DNA from: Terriglobus sp. TAA 43
GTDB lineage: Bacteria > Acidobacteriota > Terriglobia > Terriglobales > Acidobacteriaceae
Assembly: GCF_000800015.1 (NCBI RefSeq)
Contig: NZ_JUGR01000001.1
Span: 3,162,001-3,226,000 of the forward strand
DNA length: 64,000 bases
Direction: 5' to 3'
Shown here: in pieces, positions 17,975-29,300 of the stretch
Position numbering within the stretch: position 1 is the first letter of the stretch
Layout: each line of letters begins with the position of its first letter
Notes under the pieces: model-generated
Told to the model about the DNA's origin: nothing
Seen by the model: the letters and a program-made list of their open reading frames with translations, nothing else
Databases searched by the model: none
Program-made: the position numbers and the translations under genes

Positions 17975-18698
17975 CTGACACTTCGACCCGCTCTACGAAA
18001 AGGAAGCTGCGTTACCCGATGCTTGGAAGGCAATAAGAAATGAGAGCTAGGAGCTAGCAGTGCGGACGAGTCGCTCTGCCTTTGCTAATCACTGCGTAAT
18101 TTCAAGGCGGAATATGCAGTTTTCAAGAAGAGAAACCAAACTAAGACTGAGTGGCGGTGGGCGCAGTCTCGGCCAAACTCATCTCCCATTGCGAACGTTT
18201 GATCAGGGATTTTACAGGGGATACGCGAATTATCGAGGGGGAGCGTAGCGCCGGGCCGCGCCCTTCGGAGGCGAGCATGAAGGCGGACGTTCATGGAGAC
18301 AGGGCTTAGCGGGGAAATGGGAGCTCGTAAAGCCTCAATCTCTACAACTACGTTGGGAATAGTTCGCTCACGCCCGCAGATCTCGATGGACTTTGCTGGA
18401 AGTGTTCCCAATGGGCCTGCAATGCTGTGTTACTTGTTGACGCTTCAACGGTTGTTTTGATCTTCCAAAGCACGCAGTTCTGCTTCCCGTATCAATCACA
18501 CGGAATGGAGAGACAGAGCGCTCCCTTTGTCAGAATCCTACTAGTAACGCGCAATATTGTTTCTTGACTTTAAATGGCGCTTACGGTTTCAATGATGCGC
18601 ATCGGATAGTCCCCTATTGTTCCCGGTTTTGCATTCGCATAGCAGATTCGAAGTATAGCTCCCAGTTCCTAGCTGACCGTATCTTGTGAGATCGACCT
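17975..18698. other. 724-bp gap upstream of the giant-gene block, holding repeat copy A
   Basis: No convincing coding frame is seen. The left copy of a roughly 140-bp imperfect repeat lies at 18129-18269. Farther down, TTGACT at 18564-18569 could be a -35 box for the giant operon, but no good -10 follows. Confidence 0.5.
18129..18269 (+). repeat. Imperfect direct repeat, copy A (left flank of giant-gene block)
   Basis: This segment shares long identical words with 33455-33597, in the same order and orientation: AGAGAAACCAA, AGTGGCGGTGGG, GCCAAACT, GAACGTTTGATCAGGGATTT with ACAGGG, and farther on GGCCGCGCCCTT. The two copies bracket the three giant genes. No ORF in it is convincing. It may be an old insertion target duplication, a recombination scar or a dispersed genomic repeat. 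Confidence 0.7.
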
Positions 18699-21600
18699 AT
18701 GCCGATGCGCCGAGGTATCACTCTGCTCGAGCTTCTTCCTCTCCCCGCTGGGGCTGAGAGTCTCGTGCCGGACGAAATTGCCAGCCAGTTGAATCTCCTT
18801 ACGGTGCTGGATTATCGGTCCATGACCACGGCAACTGCGTTTGTGCATACGGGCACAGCGCAGGCAATGCTGGATGCGCTGAATGTGAATACACGCGGTT
18901 ATGTATTCCGTGCACCGGGTATTACGGATGGTCTTAAATTTCGCCTGGCAGTCGCCCGTCCTAATCCTTTGGCAGCAAACAGCACGACGATTGAAAGTGT
19001 TGGGCAGCAGTGGCAGCTCGACCTGTTTCTTGATCCGGTGGAGTTGCAGCTTCCGTTCCGTGCCGGTGACCTTTTCACCAACGAAGAAGGCCTGGTTACG
19101 GTGCAGCCTGATCCCGGGCGGCAGAATGTCTGGCTTGTGGGCAGCGCCGTGCTGCGCGTGGCGGGTGACCCAACGGGGCACGTCACGGTTGAATTTGTCG
19201 ATCAGCCCGATCCGTTTGACATGAACCGTCCGACAGGGCCGGTGGTCGATCTCACGGTTTCTCCGCCTACTTTCGTCTTTGGATCGACGCAGTACGGCAT
19301 GACGCTCGACCGGTTTGAGATTGATGCATCGTCGAGCTACACGCCGCCCGATGTGATGGCGCGCGGCCAGGACGAAGCCTGGCAAGGCGTCGCATTCCGT
19401 GAAGCGACCTTCTATGCACCGCCAACGACGCCAATCGTTGGAGCACTGTCGATAGGGTTACGCGATGTCATCATTGGCACGCCGTTTGGCATGCAGGGTG
19501 AGATGGCGATTCAGCTTGGACAGGATCCGTCTGGCGCGAACTTTGCCACGGTGACTGCGGTGCGTGAAACGGCGACAGGCCAAACGAATGTACCGATTCC
19601 TGCCGGTACGAACGGAACCGTGCAGCTTCCGGTGGATGAAACTTCTGGCACGGCGAGTTACCACATTGAATTTGTCCTACCAGCGGGACCAGTACCGCCT
19701 CCGGGTGGCAATCCTCCGGGAACACCGGACAATACGCCGCGCGGTATCTGGTGGCAGCTTCCAAATGGTGTACAGGGAACCTCGCTTACGACACCGGCAT
19801 TTGCCGTGCCGAATCCCGGCGATCCCAGCGCCCCACTGAAATACCGTATTCGCGTGGGTGAGGATGCCCCAACAACTCCGGGCACTGTAACGACAGTTCC
19901 TGACGGACAGGTAGAACTATCCGAAGTCGACATCGTATTCCAGGGGCCGACGGTTACGGTTGGGCCTGCCGCGAATCCTCCTGCAAAGGTCACAGTTACG
20001 CAGGGAGGGACGACGTGGGCAAATGTAGCAAGCATTGCCGGGCCGCATGACAGGATTGCGGCACTCGCGTTCGGTACGAACCCCTCTGATGATGGTGCAC
20101 GCTGGCAGTTCGATAACGGCTCGTCAGGCACGGGATCTACACCGCAGCTCACGATCCCGACCGAGGTCGGCACACACAACCTGGTGATGACCTCCAACCA
20201 GGCAACACGCAATGTACGTGTTGAAATCACCAGCAGTGGAGCGCTGTTTGTCGGTCACGGTCATGGACCAAGCGGCAACGCGGATGTTGCGATCGATCCT
20301 GATCCTCTGGCCTATACCGTTCAGCCGCTGAACAAACCGAACCCACCGAATCCGCCGAACACGCCCGATCCGGGCCACACCTTCGATCTGCGCACTTACA
20401 ACTCTTCGGGTTCACTGGTTCCCTCGGCTGCTGATGCGACGTACGCAGGGTCGGGCGATCCTCTGACTGTGCCGGATGGTACAGTCGCGCAACTCACTAT
20501 TACGTGGACCGACGATGGAACGCAGGCAAACCAGAGTACCGGCTCAACGGTGCCGTCATCACCGAGCGCTCCACCTGCAACGCAGCCGAATCCGCATTTT
20601 GCTGTTTACAACTACAACGTCAACGATCCTACGCCGCCGCCGGGTTCGCATCAGGATCTGATCGACTGGGCTACGAGTGCGTTGCCGACAGGTTCGGGCG
20701 CACCGGCGCGCGTCTTCTACGTTGTGGGTCGCACGGACGATCTGTGGCTTGACGCCAAGTTGCCCAGCAACACCAGCAACAACGCGCTGCTTGCCACGAA
20801 ACGCGCTACCGGGATTGCGAGCTTTCTTACCAGCAATCTTCCGGCGGGTGCTGCGTTTTCCGTGCTTTCGCGCGGCGAGCAGGATGGGGCTACAGGCTTG
20901 GGCTGGCCTATCGATCTGGATGGTGTTGATTCGCTGGCGCGGTCTGGTACGCGAAACGCAGTACCTTCGGTGACGCCATCCGGCTCGGATCATCCTGTGT
21001 GGAAGTCCGGCTGGTCTGCTGATTCGTCGGATGTGCAGGCACACGCCACGGCAGAGTCTGCTTCGGAGCGCGGCAATGCACGGCGTGTTGATGTGTATAT
21101 TTCGCCGACCACGGCGCCGGGTGTGAATGTGCCTGCCAATCCGGGCGGAAGTCACAGCGGAAGCACACCGCAACCAAGGTCGCGCACCATGCTGGTACCG
21201 GGTGAAGATACGCCCAACCCTCCTACCGTCAAGCGCACGCTTGACCAGGCATCCACGCATCGTCCGTGGATGATGCGGCTTGCGGCAAAGTGGGACAGCC
21301 CGGTCGTGGCCACGCTGGCGGATGCAATTCCCACGGATTGCGAACTCACTGTTGCGTGGACTGCAACCGACACAACGCTTCCACGTTCGGCGGGCACAGT
21401 ACCGCCACCTGCACCGCAGAGCTCCGGCTCGAATATCTGGCTGCTGCAAGGGAAGTGGACCTACGATGCACGCTCCGGCGAAAACGCGTTCACACTTGCG
21501 CTGACGTTGCCCGACTCTGTTCTTACTTTCAATAGCGACTTTTTGGCCTGGGCTCTGGCGCTTGCACCCGCGCTATCGGGGCTGTTGCCTGCATCGGATG

Positions 21601-24600
21601 CGGCGGGAGAACTGGTCAGCTTCGTCGGATTGATGGTGGTTGGCGGCGTGGTTGGTTCGCTGATCAACGGCTCCAGCGGGAAGAACGCGGATGGCAGTGC
21701 TCATCCGCATGTAGACAGCAAGCTGCATATCCATCGCCTTGAGCTTGACTATCACGGCCAGTCGGACAATCGCGTTCGTTTCGCTCTGGATTACACAACC
21801 GAGCTGAATGTGAACTTCTCCATGTTTGGCCAGTCGCTGGTGGGCGATGGGTTGAAGATGAAGTTCAAGAACGTAGTGCTTGAGGTGGACTTCACTTCGA
21901 CAACGCTGGAGAGCGTGCGGCTGGATTACACGCAGTTCTCAGTGGAAGTAGAGAACCCGGGCACATGGGCGCTTGGCGGCACGCTTGGCAACCTGCTCAA
22001 CATCAGCAATCCTCGCTCGGGCAGTTCGTCCACGTGGATTCAGTTTGATCTGAAATTCGCGATTGACCTTGGAGTGATTCAACTCAACGGCGCGACGATC
22101 CGCCTTACCATGAACGGTCCGAATATCGGTTTTGAGATTCGCGGCCTGAATATTGGCGTGGACATTCCAGGCACGCTTTCGGGACAGGGCGCGTTGTCAG
22201 TGGGCGATGATGGCAGCCTGCGCGGCATGATTTCGGTCACCATCATTCCCACCAAGTTGAGCGCCTATGCTTCGCTTGCCATCGATCCGCCGATGGTTGC
22301 GCTAGAGATGGGGGTACAACTTCCGGTCGGTATTCCGCTGGCATCTTCCGGACTTGCGATCTATGGCTTTATTGGCCGCTTTGTTGCGAACGGTCAGCGC
22401 AATCTTCTTGGGCTTCCTACGTCCGATCCAACGCAGCCGACTTTCGATCCTGTGCAGCGCGAACTGGATTGGTACTGCCGAGCGCCGCAGGACAAGTACA
22501 GCAAACTCTCCGGTGAATTTGCGCTGGGCGTCGGCGTGATTATTGGCACCATGCCCGACGGCGGCACGACATTCAATGCACAGGGCATGATCGCTGTGTC
22601 CTTCCCTGATGTTTCAGTGGACCTTGGCATTGATGCTATGCTCATGAGCCAGCGCAAGTCCGCAGCGACAGAGCAGGGCGATTCGAGCGAAACCGGCTCG
22701 TCTTCCAACCGTTCGTTCCGCATTCTCGGCGTGGTTGTTGTGAATCCGGATTCGTTGATCCTGGGCGTGCGCGGCAGTTACAAGATTGAACGCGTTCTCG
22801 AACTTGAGATTCCCATCAATGGCTACTTCCCCTTCCACTCCAACGGACCGGGTGGCGACTGCTATTTCCGCGTTGGATCGGACGGTGTTACCAGCGAAGG
22901 ACGCACCGGCACACCGGTACAGATCAAGCTCTTTCCGGGCACGCTCGATGTAAGTGCGTGGTCGTTCCTGATGATTGAGGAGCGCAAGCTGCATAAGCTG
23001 GGCAACGATCCCACCTTGAACTTCGACGGCTTCTCGATTGGCTTTGGTGCAGGCTTCAACCTGGACTGGGGTTCGCACACCATTGGCTTGCACGCAGGCG
23101 CGAAGATGTTGCTTGGCGTCGGCACAAATCCGCTCACGTTTGCCGGAATGATCGGCGTGAACGGCGAGATTGATCTGGTCATCATCACGCTCTCGTTTGA
23201 AGGCGATATTCACTTCATCATTGCCGACCAGGCGAGTGGCTTGATGTGGCACCTGCACGGACACTTCTGTGCCTCGATTGATTGCTTCTTCTTCTCGATC
23301 AGCGGTTGTGTGGATATCGACTTCGGTAGCGATGGCGGCAACCCGATTCCTACGCCCAAGAGCCCGATCCTGGGCGTCGATCTTACCGATCATCTGGGAG
23401 CAGTGAAGGGCAAAGCCATTCCGAGCGGAGCAGGACAACTGCCGACCGTGTGGCCAGACACAATTCCGGTGGCACACTTCGCCCATTATGCGGTGGACAC
23501 AGCAGCTTCTGCGGGAGTCTTCAATCGCTTGATTGACGAGCCTGCGACGGACAATCCGTGGAGCGGTACGAACGATCTGAAATATGCCTTCCAGCTCGTC
23601 AGCGTTGAGCTTTGGAAGTATCCCGATGCCTCGTTCACGGGCGGAACGCAGATCACCGATGCGGGGCTTTATGACTCGGCGTGGTGGCTGCCGACGCATC
23701 GGCCCGGAGTGGCTACGCCGGATAATTCTGCTTCACCGCTGGAAGGTCGCGAGTTGGGTTTCATGTGGTGGAATCCTGCGCCCTGGTCGCGCTGGTTGAG
23801 TGACGGCAGCGAAAGCGTTCCCGGAGACCCATCGCAGACATGGGGCAACGTCTGCGATCCTCCACCTGCGCCAAAGCCAGTCTGCGCGCTTGGCCAGAAC
23901 GCGGTGCAGCTCGATCACAACACGGCACAGTTCGTGCCGCTTGCTCCCAGCCCTGGGCCTTTCAGCAGCTTCTTTACGGTGAGCGGTGGCCTGCCTGCCG
24001 ATGTGCTGGCTACGTTGCAGGCCCTGGTTGCGGCGTATGGACTCAGCATCACGCCCGCCGGTGTGCGTAATCTTGCGGCTCCGTTGAACCTGCCCAACGG
24101 AGTGAACGTTACGGCTGGCTACATGTTGCAGTTGCTCATGCGGCAGGGACGCTTGCTCGGCTCCGCGCCATTCGCAGGGCGCTTCTCTGCGACGATCACA
24201 CGCTGCTCGCTGGTGCTGCTGGTCTGTCCTCACAGCAAGTACGATGTTTCCGGATGTGACGACTTCACCGATCAATCGACGAACACGCAGCTTCCCAATC
24301 CGTATAACCACAACGGGCTGGTTTACGAATCGCTCGATTCCAAGCCGCTTACCGTCAATGCACAGCACGGAGCGTTGTTCAGCACAGGAGTCAAAGTCAC
24401 TCTGCCACAGGCAGTGAGTTCCGTTACCGTGACGGTTGCCGGGCTGAAGTCGCCAGCCTTTGTTGTGACCGCATTGAACAGCAGTGGCAAGATTGTCGCG
24501 AAGAACACCGGCGCACCCACGGGCGATGCTGGCCCGGTCGATATCACGGTCAGTGGCGACGGTATTGTGGTGGTTATGGTGAGGGGTGGTGCCCGCGCGT

Positions 24601-26348
24601 CACTCATTCGCGTCTGCTGGACGCTCTCTGGCACCAGCATGCTGCAAACGATCTACGGCCGTACTGCTGCCGTATGGCCATCCGTGCCGACGGTCTTTGG
24701 AACAGGAGCAGACAATAAGCAGATCGCCTGGAATGCCAAGGTGATCGGGACGCCGCCTTTATCCGGTGCGACCGTTCCCACGAACCTGTCAGCGGTTTAC
24801 ATTCCGCCGAAGTGTCAGCTCGTTGTGTATACGCCGCCGGATACAAACGCTGTCTGGAACGGATTCGAGATTGAGCCAATCGCAGCGGCCACGGTGGAGA
24901 TTCTCTCTGTCTGCGGCATTACGGTTGCGGCGCTACAGGCGCAGCAGCAGGATGCCGCCGTGCGGAACTCGTTGCAGAATGCATGGAACAATGCTGCGAA
25001 TCTCGCGTCGGGCAATGCGGGGGCAGGAACTTCTTCGGGAACGCCGAACAACGCAGGCGACAACGGTCCCAACTCGACACGCACAAACCTCTTCGACAAG
25101 GACAGCTATTACGAACTGCGGCTTACATGGCAGTGGCAAGGATGGCGCTCTGATCCGAGCAACTCTGCTGCGCAGAATCCACCGTTGCCGTTGCCGGGCA
25201 CGTGGACTAACGGCACGACCGACCTCTATCGCTTCCACACCGCGAAGGAGCAGGTATCGACACCGAACCCGCATACGCTGGGTGACCACTTCATCACCGA
25301 TCCCACGCAGGCCGGTGCTGTGTATGACGAGAGCGTGTTTGACGCGCATGGCATTGCGCGTTATCTCATCGGCTTCAGCCCGGCGCCGAACGATCCGCCG
25401 CATTACCTTGACGACGACATTCTCGCCAGCTTCAACGCGGATCACATTCAGACGCTGCTCGACATCTATGCGCGCACGCTGCGGATCAAAGTACGCCGCA
25501 CCGATCCACCTCCGGGAACATTTAGCGCTGCCAAGCCGGACCCGAATGGGCCCATTGTGCCGGTGATCATACCGAAGCCAAAGCACGCGCTTGATGTGCA
25601 TAGCTCTGCTTCGTGGGGACCCCTGCCGAAGGAGATGATGTACGCTGCCGATGCAAGAGCAGAGGCCGCGGCCAGCGCTGCCCCGTGCCTCAATGGCAAC
25701 GGTGCTTTCGGTGGCACACAGGCCACGATCAAGGCCGATCTGTTGCCGGATGCCGAGTATGACATCCTGCTGGTTGCTGCGCCGAACAACGATCTTGAGT
25801 TGGATGAAGTGCTGGTCGAACGCAGCCATTTCATCACCTCCAGCTACCGGAATCCGCAGGAGCAGTTTGAGGCGATGGGCTTCGCGCTCGGAACTCCTGT
25901 GCCGTGGGCACCGCACGACTTTGAAGTGACAGCAATCGCGCCAACGGCAACGCTGTATTCGGATGCTTCGCTTGTGGCCACGCTTGCGGCGATGGGCTTT
26001 ACTTCTGAGCCAGTGCCACCCCTGCCGCAGGCGACAGCACTATGGCGCGCACCGGTGGGCGCAGGGCCGTGGCAGTTGGCGGGTCTACTGCTTGAATCGG
26101 ATGAGCCGCTGCTGCGTGACGGTCGACTCTCTATCGTTAATGCGAGCCTTGCCGGTGCAGGAAGTCTTTCGCTCTGGGCATGCAATCAGAGCGCCACGCG
26201 AGTGCTGCTGGCAACGGCAAGTCCATTCAATGTGCCTGCTGGCTCTAACGTGCTCAACGTCACGTTCCAGAAACCGTCGGCGGCAACGCAAACTGTCAGC
26301 CGTGTTCTCTTTGAACGGCCGCTCACTCGTCTACAGGAGGGCGCCTAA
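18699..26348 (+). CDS. Giant multidomain protein with OmpA-like segment and beta-rich core, 2549 residues
   Basis: First gene of the giant trio. There is no signal peptide (MPMRRGITLLELLPLP). Residues 1-600 are Pro/Gly/Thr-rich beta domains. Residues about 630-800 resemble an OmpA-like domain: VFYVVGRTDD, then NNALLATKRATGIASFL, SVLSRGEQDG and NARRVDVYI, the order of peptidoglycan-binding OmpA C-domains. Two hydrophobic helices follow near 945-990 (ALALAPALSGLLPAS, VGLMVVGGVVGSLI). A long amphipathic beta-strand region covers about 1010-1550, rich in LDLG, VDIP and LGV patterns and ending in a Cys-rich FCASIDCFFFSISGC. The last 1000 residues are mixed beta domains. I recognise no named family for the whole. 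The stop overlaps the next start (TAATG). Confidence 0.8.
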   Translation: MPMRRGITLLELLPLPAGAESLVPDEIASQLNLLTVLDYRSMTTATAFVHTGTAQAMLDALNVNTRGYVFRAPGITDGLKFRLAVARPNPLAANSTTIESVGQQWQLDLFLDPVELQLPFRAGDLFTNEEGLVTVQPDPGRQNVWLVGSAVLRVAGDPTGHVTVEFVDQPDPFDMNRPTGPVVDLTVSPPTFVFGSTQYGMTLDRFEIDASSSYTPPDVMARGQDEAWQGVAFREATFYAPPTTPIVGALSIGLRDVIIGTPFGMQGEMAIQLGQDPSGANFATVTAVRETATGQTNVPIPAGTNGTVQLPVDETSGTASYHIEFVLPAGPVPPPGGNPPGTPDNTPRGIWWQLPNGVQGTSLTTPAFAVPNPGDPSAPLKYRIRVGEDAPTTPGTVTTVPDGQVELSEVDIVFQGPTVTVGPAANPPAKVTVTQGGTTWANVASIAGPHDRIAALAFGTNPSDDGARWQFDNGSSGTGSTPQLTIPTEVGTHNLVMTSNQATRNVRVEITSSGALFVGHGHGPSGNADVAIDPDPLAYTVQPLNKPNPPNPPNTPDPGHTFDLRTYNSSGSLVPSAADATYAGSGDPLTVPDGTVAQLTITWTDDGTQANQSTGSTVPSSPSAPPATQPNPHFAVYNYNVNDPTPPPGSHQDLIDWATSALPTGSGAPARVFYVVGRTDDLWLDAKLPSNTSNNALLATKRATGIASFLTSNLPAGAAFSVLSRGEQDGATGLGWPIDLDGVDSLARSGTRNAVPSVTPSGSDHPVWKSGWSADSSDVQAHATAESASERGNARRVDVYISPTTAPGVNVPANPGGSHSGSTPQPRSRTMLVPGEDTPNPPTVKRTLDQASTHRPWMMRLAAKWDSPVVATLADAIPTDCELTVAWTATDTTLPRSAGTVPPPAPQSSGSNIWLLQGKWTYDARSGENAFTLALTLPDSVLTFNSDFLAWALALAPALSGLLPASDAAGELVSFVGLMVVGGVVGSLINGSSGKNADGSAHPHVDSKLHIHRLELDYHGQSDNRVRFALDYTTELNVNFSMFGQSLVGDGLKMKFKNVVLEVDFTSTTLESVRLDYTQFSVEVENPGTWALGGTLGNLLNISNPRSGSSSTWIQFDLKFAIDLGVIQLNGATIRLTMNGPNIGFEIRGLNIGVDIPGTLSGQGALSVGDDGSLRGMISVTIIPTKLSAYASLAIDPPMVALEMGVQLPVGIPLASSGLAIYGFIGRFVANGQRNLLGLPTSDPTQPTFDPVQRELDWYCRAPQDKYSKLSGEFALGVGVIIGTMPDGGTTFNAQGMIAVSFPDVSVDLGIDAMLMSQRKSAATEQGDSSETGSSSNRSFRILGVVVVNPDSLILGVRGSYKIERVLELEIPINGYFPFHSNGPGGDCYFRVGSDGVTSEGRTGTPVQIKLFPGTLDVSAWSFLMIEERKLHKLGNDPTLNFDGFSIGFGAGFNLDWGSHTIGLHAGAKMLLGVGTNPLTFAGMIGVNGEIDLVIITLSFEGDIHFIIADQASGLMWHLHGHFCASIDCFFFSISGCVDIDFGSDGGNPIPTPKSPILGVDLTDHLGAVKGKAIPSGAGQLPTVWPDTIPVAHFAHYAVDTAASAGVFNRLIDEPATDNPWSGTNDLKYAFQLVSVELWKYPDASFTGGTQITDAGLYDSAWWLPTHRPGVATPDNSASPLEGRELGFMWWNPAPWSRWLSDGSESVPGDPSQTWGNVCDPPPAPKPVCALGQNAVQLDHNTAQFVPLAPSPGPFSSFFTVSGGLPADVLATLQALVAAYGLSITPAGVRNLAAPLNLPNGVNVTAGYMLQLLMRQGRLLGSAPFAGRFSATITRCSLVLLVCPHSKYDVSGCDDFTDQSTNTQLPNPYNHNGLVYESLDSKPLTVNAQHGALFSTGVKVTLPQAVSSVTVTVAGLKSPAFVVTALNSSGKIVAKNTGAPTGDAGPVDITVSGDGIVVVMVRGGARASLIRVCWTLSGTSMLQTIYGRTAAVWPSVPTVFGTGADNKQIAWNAKVIGTPPLSGATVPTNLSAVYIPPKCQLVVYTPPDTNAVWNGFEIEPIAAATVEILSVCGITVAALQAQQQDAAVRNSLQNAWNNAANLASGNAGAGTSSGTPNNAGDNGPNSTRTNLFDKDSYYELRLTWQWQGWRSDPSNSAAQNPPLPLPGTWTNGTTDLYRFHTAKEQVSTPNPHTLGDHFITDPTQAGAVYDESVFDAHGIARYLIGFSPAPNDPPHYLDDDILASFNADHIQTLLDIYARTLRIKVRRTDPPPGTFSAAKPDPNGPIVPVIIPKPKHALDVHSSASWGPLPKEMMYAADARAEAAASAAPCLNGNGAFGGTQATIKADLLPDAEYDILLVAAPNNDLELDEVLVERSHFITSSYRNPQEQFEAMGFALGTPVPWAPHDFEVTAIAPTATLYSDASLVATLAAMGFTSEPVPPLPQATALWRAPVGAGPWQLAGLLLESDEPLLRDGRLSIVNASLAGAGSLSLWACNQSATRVLLATASPFNVPAGSNVLNVTFQKPSAATQTVSRVLFERPLTRLQEGA

Positions 26349-29300
26349 TGTATCTAGCACCGCGTTGGGCCTTCAGCGCCCAGGCCATTGACGCCACCGG
26401 CGATGCACGACTGGCCAAGGGCATTCATGTGCGCGCACTGCTCTCTGATGTGCTTGGGCTGCCTTCCGCACCGCTGCTCGTCTACCGTCTCCCCGTTGAT
26501 TTTGGTGAGAAGCTATGGCGCAGAGATGTGGTCTGGGTAGACAGCCACGGAGCTGTACTCAGTTATCCATTCACGGTAACGCCGGATAATCCTGTCACGG
26601 GATGGTTGCCTGTCGGCTCTACCTGCTGCTGGTTTTCCATGGAAGGCACGGCGGCTCCCATCATCATTCGTCCACCGTTTCCGCTTCCCATTGGCGTTGT
26701 GGATGCCACAGTCAATAAGACCGTGGCGCATCCTGCGCTCACTCCATCGGCGGTTACTTCATCGGCGGCGGCTGCTGCCCAGGCGCAAACGGCACGTCCG
26801 GTTGCAGGGCCAGTGATCACCGCAACCACAGTTACGACAGCTCCTGTTGCTACAACACCGATTAACAAAGTACCAATCGTTGTTCCGCCGACGATCTTCA
26901 CTCGACTGGCTGCCTTTCAACTGGACGCAGTCGTATCCACTGCACGCGGACCTGCTGTGGTTGCAACCCGCACCGGGCAGCCGTACATCGTGACGGCTTC
27001 GCATATCGAACAGGTGGTGGTGCATGGCAGCGGCACGGTCACCGGGGCGGAATGGGTGGATGCAGGCAGGCTCGGCACGTTAGGTGACCGTCTGCAATTG
27101 TGGAAGCAGTGGAGCCTGCCGGTGCAATCCGGGCCGCGCTATCTTGCCGAGGTCAATCCCACCACGAATTCCAAGTTGCGCACGCAGTCAGGCGCCCCCA
27201 CGCGCCATGCGCTCTACCAGGAACCGACAGCTGCGGATGTTGCCTCTGCAAGTGCAGCCACACCGAACGATGAGCTCAATCGTGTCACAGCACTGGCACC
27301 GGATCTGGATAACTGGCTCCAGAGGCTCGTCTCTGACACCAGCGCTGACCCGTGGTCGCTGGTACAGAACTTTACCGTGCAGGCAGGGGAGGATGCTTCC
27401 AATCCTGATACGCAGGGAGCGGCTTCCATGCCGCTGCTGCGCATGGCACTGCAATCCATTATGGATCCCGGTCTCGCGCGCTGGTCCGGCTTCTATGAGG
27501 TGGACACGGCACCGGCAGTCAGTGCTTCGGCAGGGGCTGCGAGGACCACTGCGTATTACGCCATTGCCGGTATCTGGCCGCTCGACCGCAAGCGCATTCC
27601 ACAAGCACTGATCGATACTCTGCCGCCGGGCAGCATCTTCGACTCTTCACAGATTCCTGTGAACAAGCGCCTGCCGTTGAAGGTGCAGGGTGAATTGCCG
27701 AAGGGAGAATACGTTGAGTTGTGGGTGGTAGCCGCGGCGGCAATAGGTGCGCCCGGCAATCCACCTTTGGCACCGGCTCTTGCACCGGAGCCAGGCACGT
27801 GGATGCCGAGTCCGCCAACAGCTCCCATTCGGCAGATACCCATTGATATCAGCGGACTCTTCCCTGGCGCGTTGCTGGCTTTCGCGCGGCAGGATACCTC
27901 GGGCATTGTGCCGCTTAACCCGGTCGACAAAAACAACGCACCGATGCCGATTGTTTCGTCCCCGACAAAGGCCAGCATGGTGAGTGGTGTTGCGCAGATT
28001 ACAGACCGCAAAGCGCCGCCGGGAGTGCTGACGTACCGTCTCTCGCAGAGTGACTGGTTCGGACGGTTCAGTCCGTGGGCTAAGGTGAATGCGCCGGACC
28101 AGACGAGAACCGCGCCGCCTAAACCTACACCGGAGGTCTTCTATACACCGCCAGCCCCTGTTGGCAGTACGCCGCTTGCCGGTACATTGCTGGTGCGCGT
28201 GCCGATTCCTGGGGATGCTGCCTTGCCGCCCGGATGCGGGCCTCTTACAGGCTTGATCGTTGAAGCCACGGCGGCTGACGTTGGATTCAACGTGAACGCG
28301 ACCTATTCGTTGAGTGGTGGCAGCGGCGTGACGATTACGCCTGCGGTTGTAGGGCCACCACCCAAGCCCGCAACGCTGAACATCCAGTTCAACGGCCCAG
28401 CTTTGAATGTGGCTGCTTCCACAACGGTTTCGATTACAGCGCAGTGGCAGACAGCGACGGCGGTTTCACTTGTTTCAGAACCAGTGCAGCGATTTATCGG
28501 CGATCCTCGGCCTGCGCCGCCGCCTGTCATTCCTTCAAGTCTGCGCTACACCGCCAAACCCGATGCGATGAATCGTGCGCGCTTTGAAATCGATTTGCCT
28601 ACGGTTGCCGGTGCGCAATACCGCGTCTATTTTGCGGACGAGAACCAGCTTCTGAAGGGCGTGCAAAATCTCATTGCCAGCACTGACCCGCAGGTGACCT
28701 CTGCGCTTAAAAGCCAGGCGAATGCGGCATTGCCGGACTTGACTGCCGCACTGGCGATGAATGCCACTGACCGCGCTGCTGCTTTCATGGCGCACTCCGC
28801 GCTCTACACCTACGACATGTTCCAGAACCTGACGCAGACAGCCGTTGCGCCGGGAACGTTTGCGCATTCGCTGCCGGGTGATCTCAAGACGCTCTCGTTC
28901 TATCGCGTCCTCACATGGAACGCGGCGAATGTGGGGAGCGATTTCCTTACCTCCCCACTGGTTCCGGTGGCTGTTCCGAACGATCCACCGCCGGCGCGTC
29001 CAGCCATCTCGGTGAAGCCAGCCCAGGATGTTTCTGGCGCAATCATCGGTGCGGCTGTGACGGTACGCGTGGCCAGAACAGCGGTTGATCCGGTGCAGTA
29101 TCGTGTGCGTCGGTCGTTTGCCGGTGCCACGCCTGATCCCCGCCGCATGCTCGTGATCTACGAAGGTGTTTTACCAGCCAGTGGAACCGATGCGGCTCCG
29201 GTAAGCGGCTTGAAGAGCGGGCCAAACGGTGTCACTTTTATTCACACGGATGCGACTGGCATCAAGCCGTGGCATCGCTATGCGTGGTGTGTGGAACTAC

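Noticed and set aside
18129-18269. tRNA gene or tRNA-derived attachment site, because of the AGTGGCGGTGGG string
   Set aside because: No cloverleaf could be formed in either copy; kept only as a direct repeat.
22614-23699. 361-codon minus-strand ORF inside the first giant gene
   Set aside because: GC-rich antisense frame with an arginine-rich shadow-like composition; the plus-strand reading is continuous across it.
24933-25916. 327-codon minus-strand ORF inside the first giant gene
   Set aside because: Same reasons; no recognisable family and no ribosome binding site.
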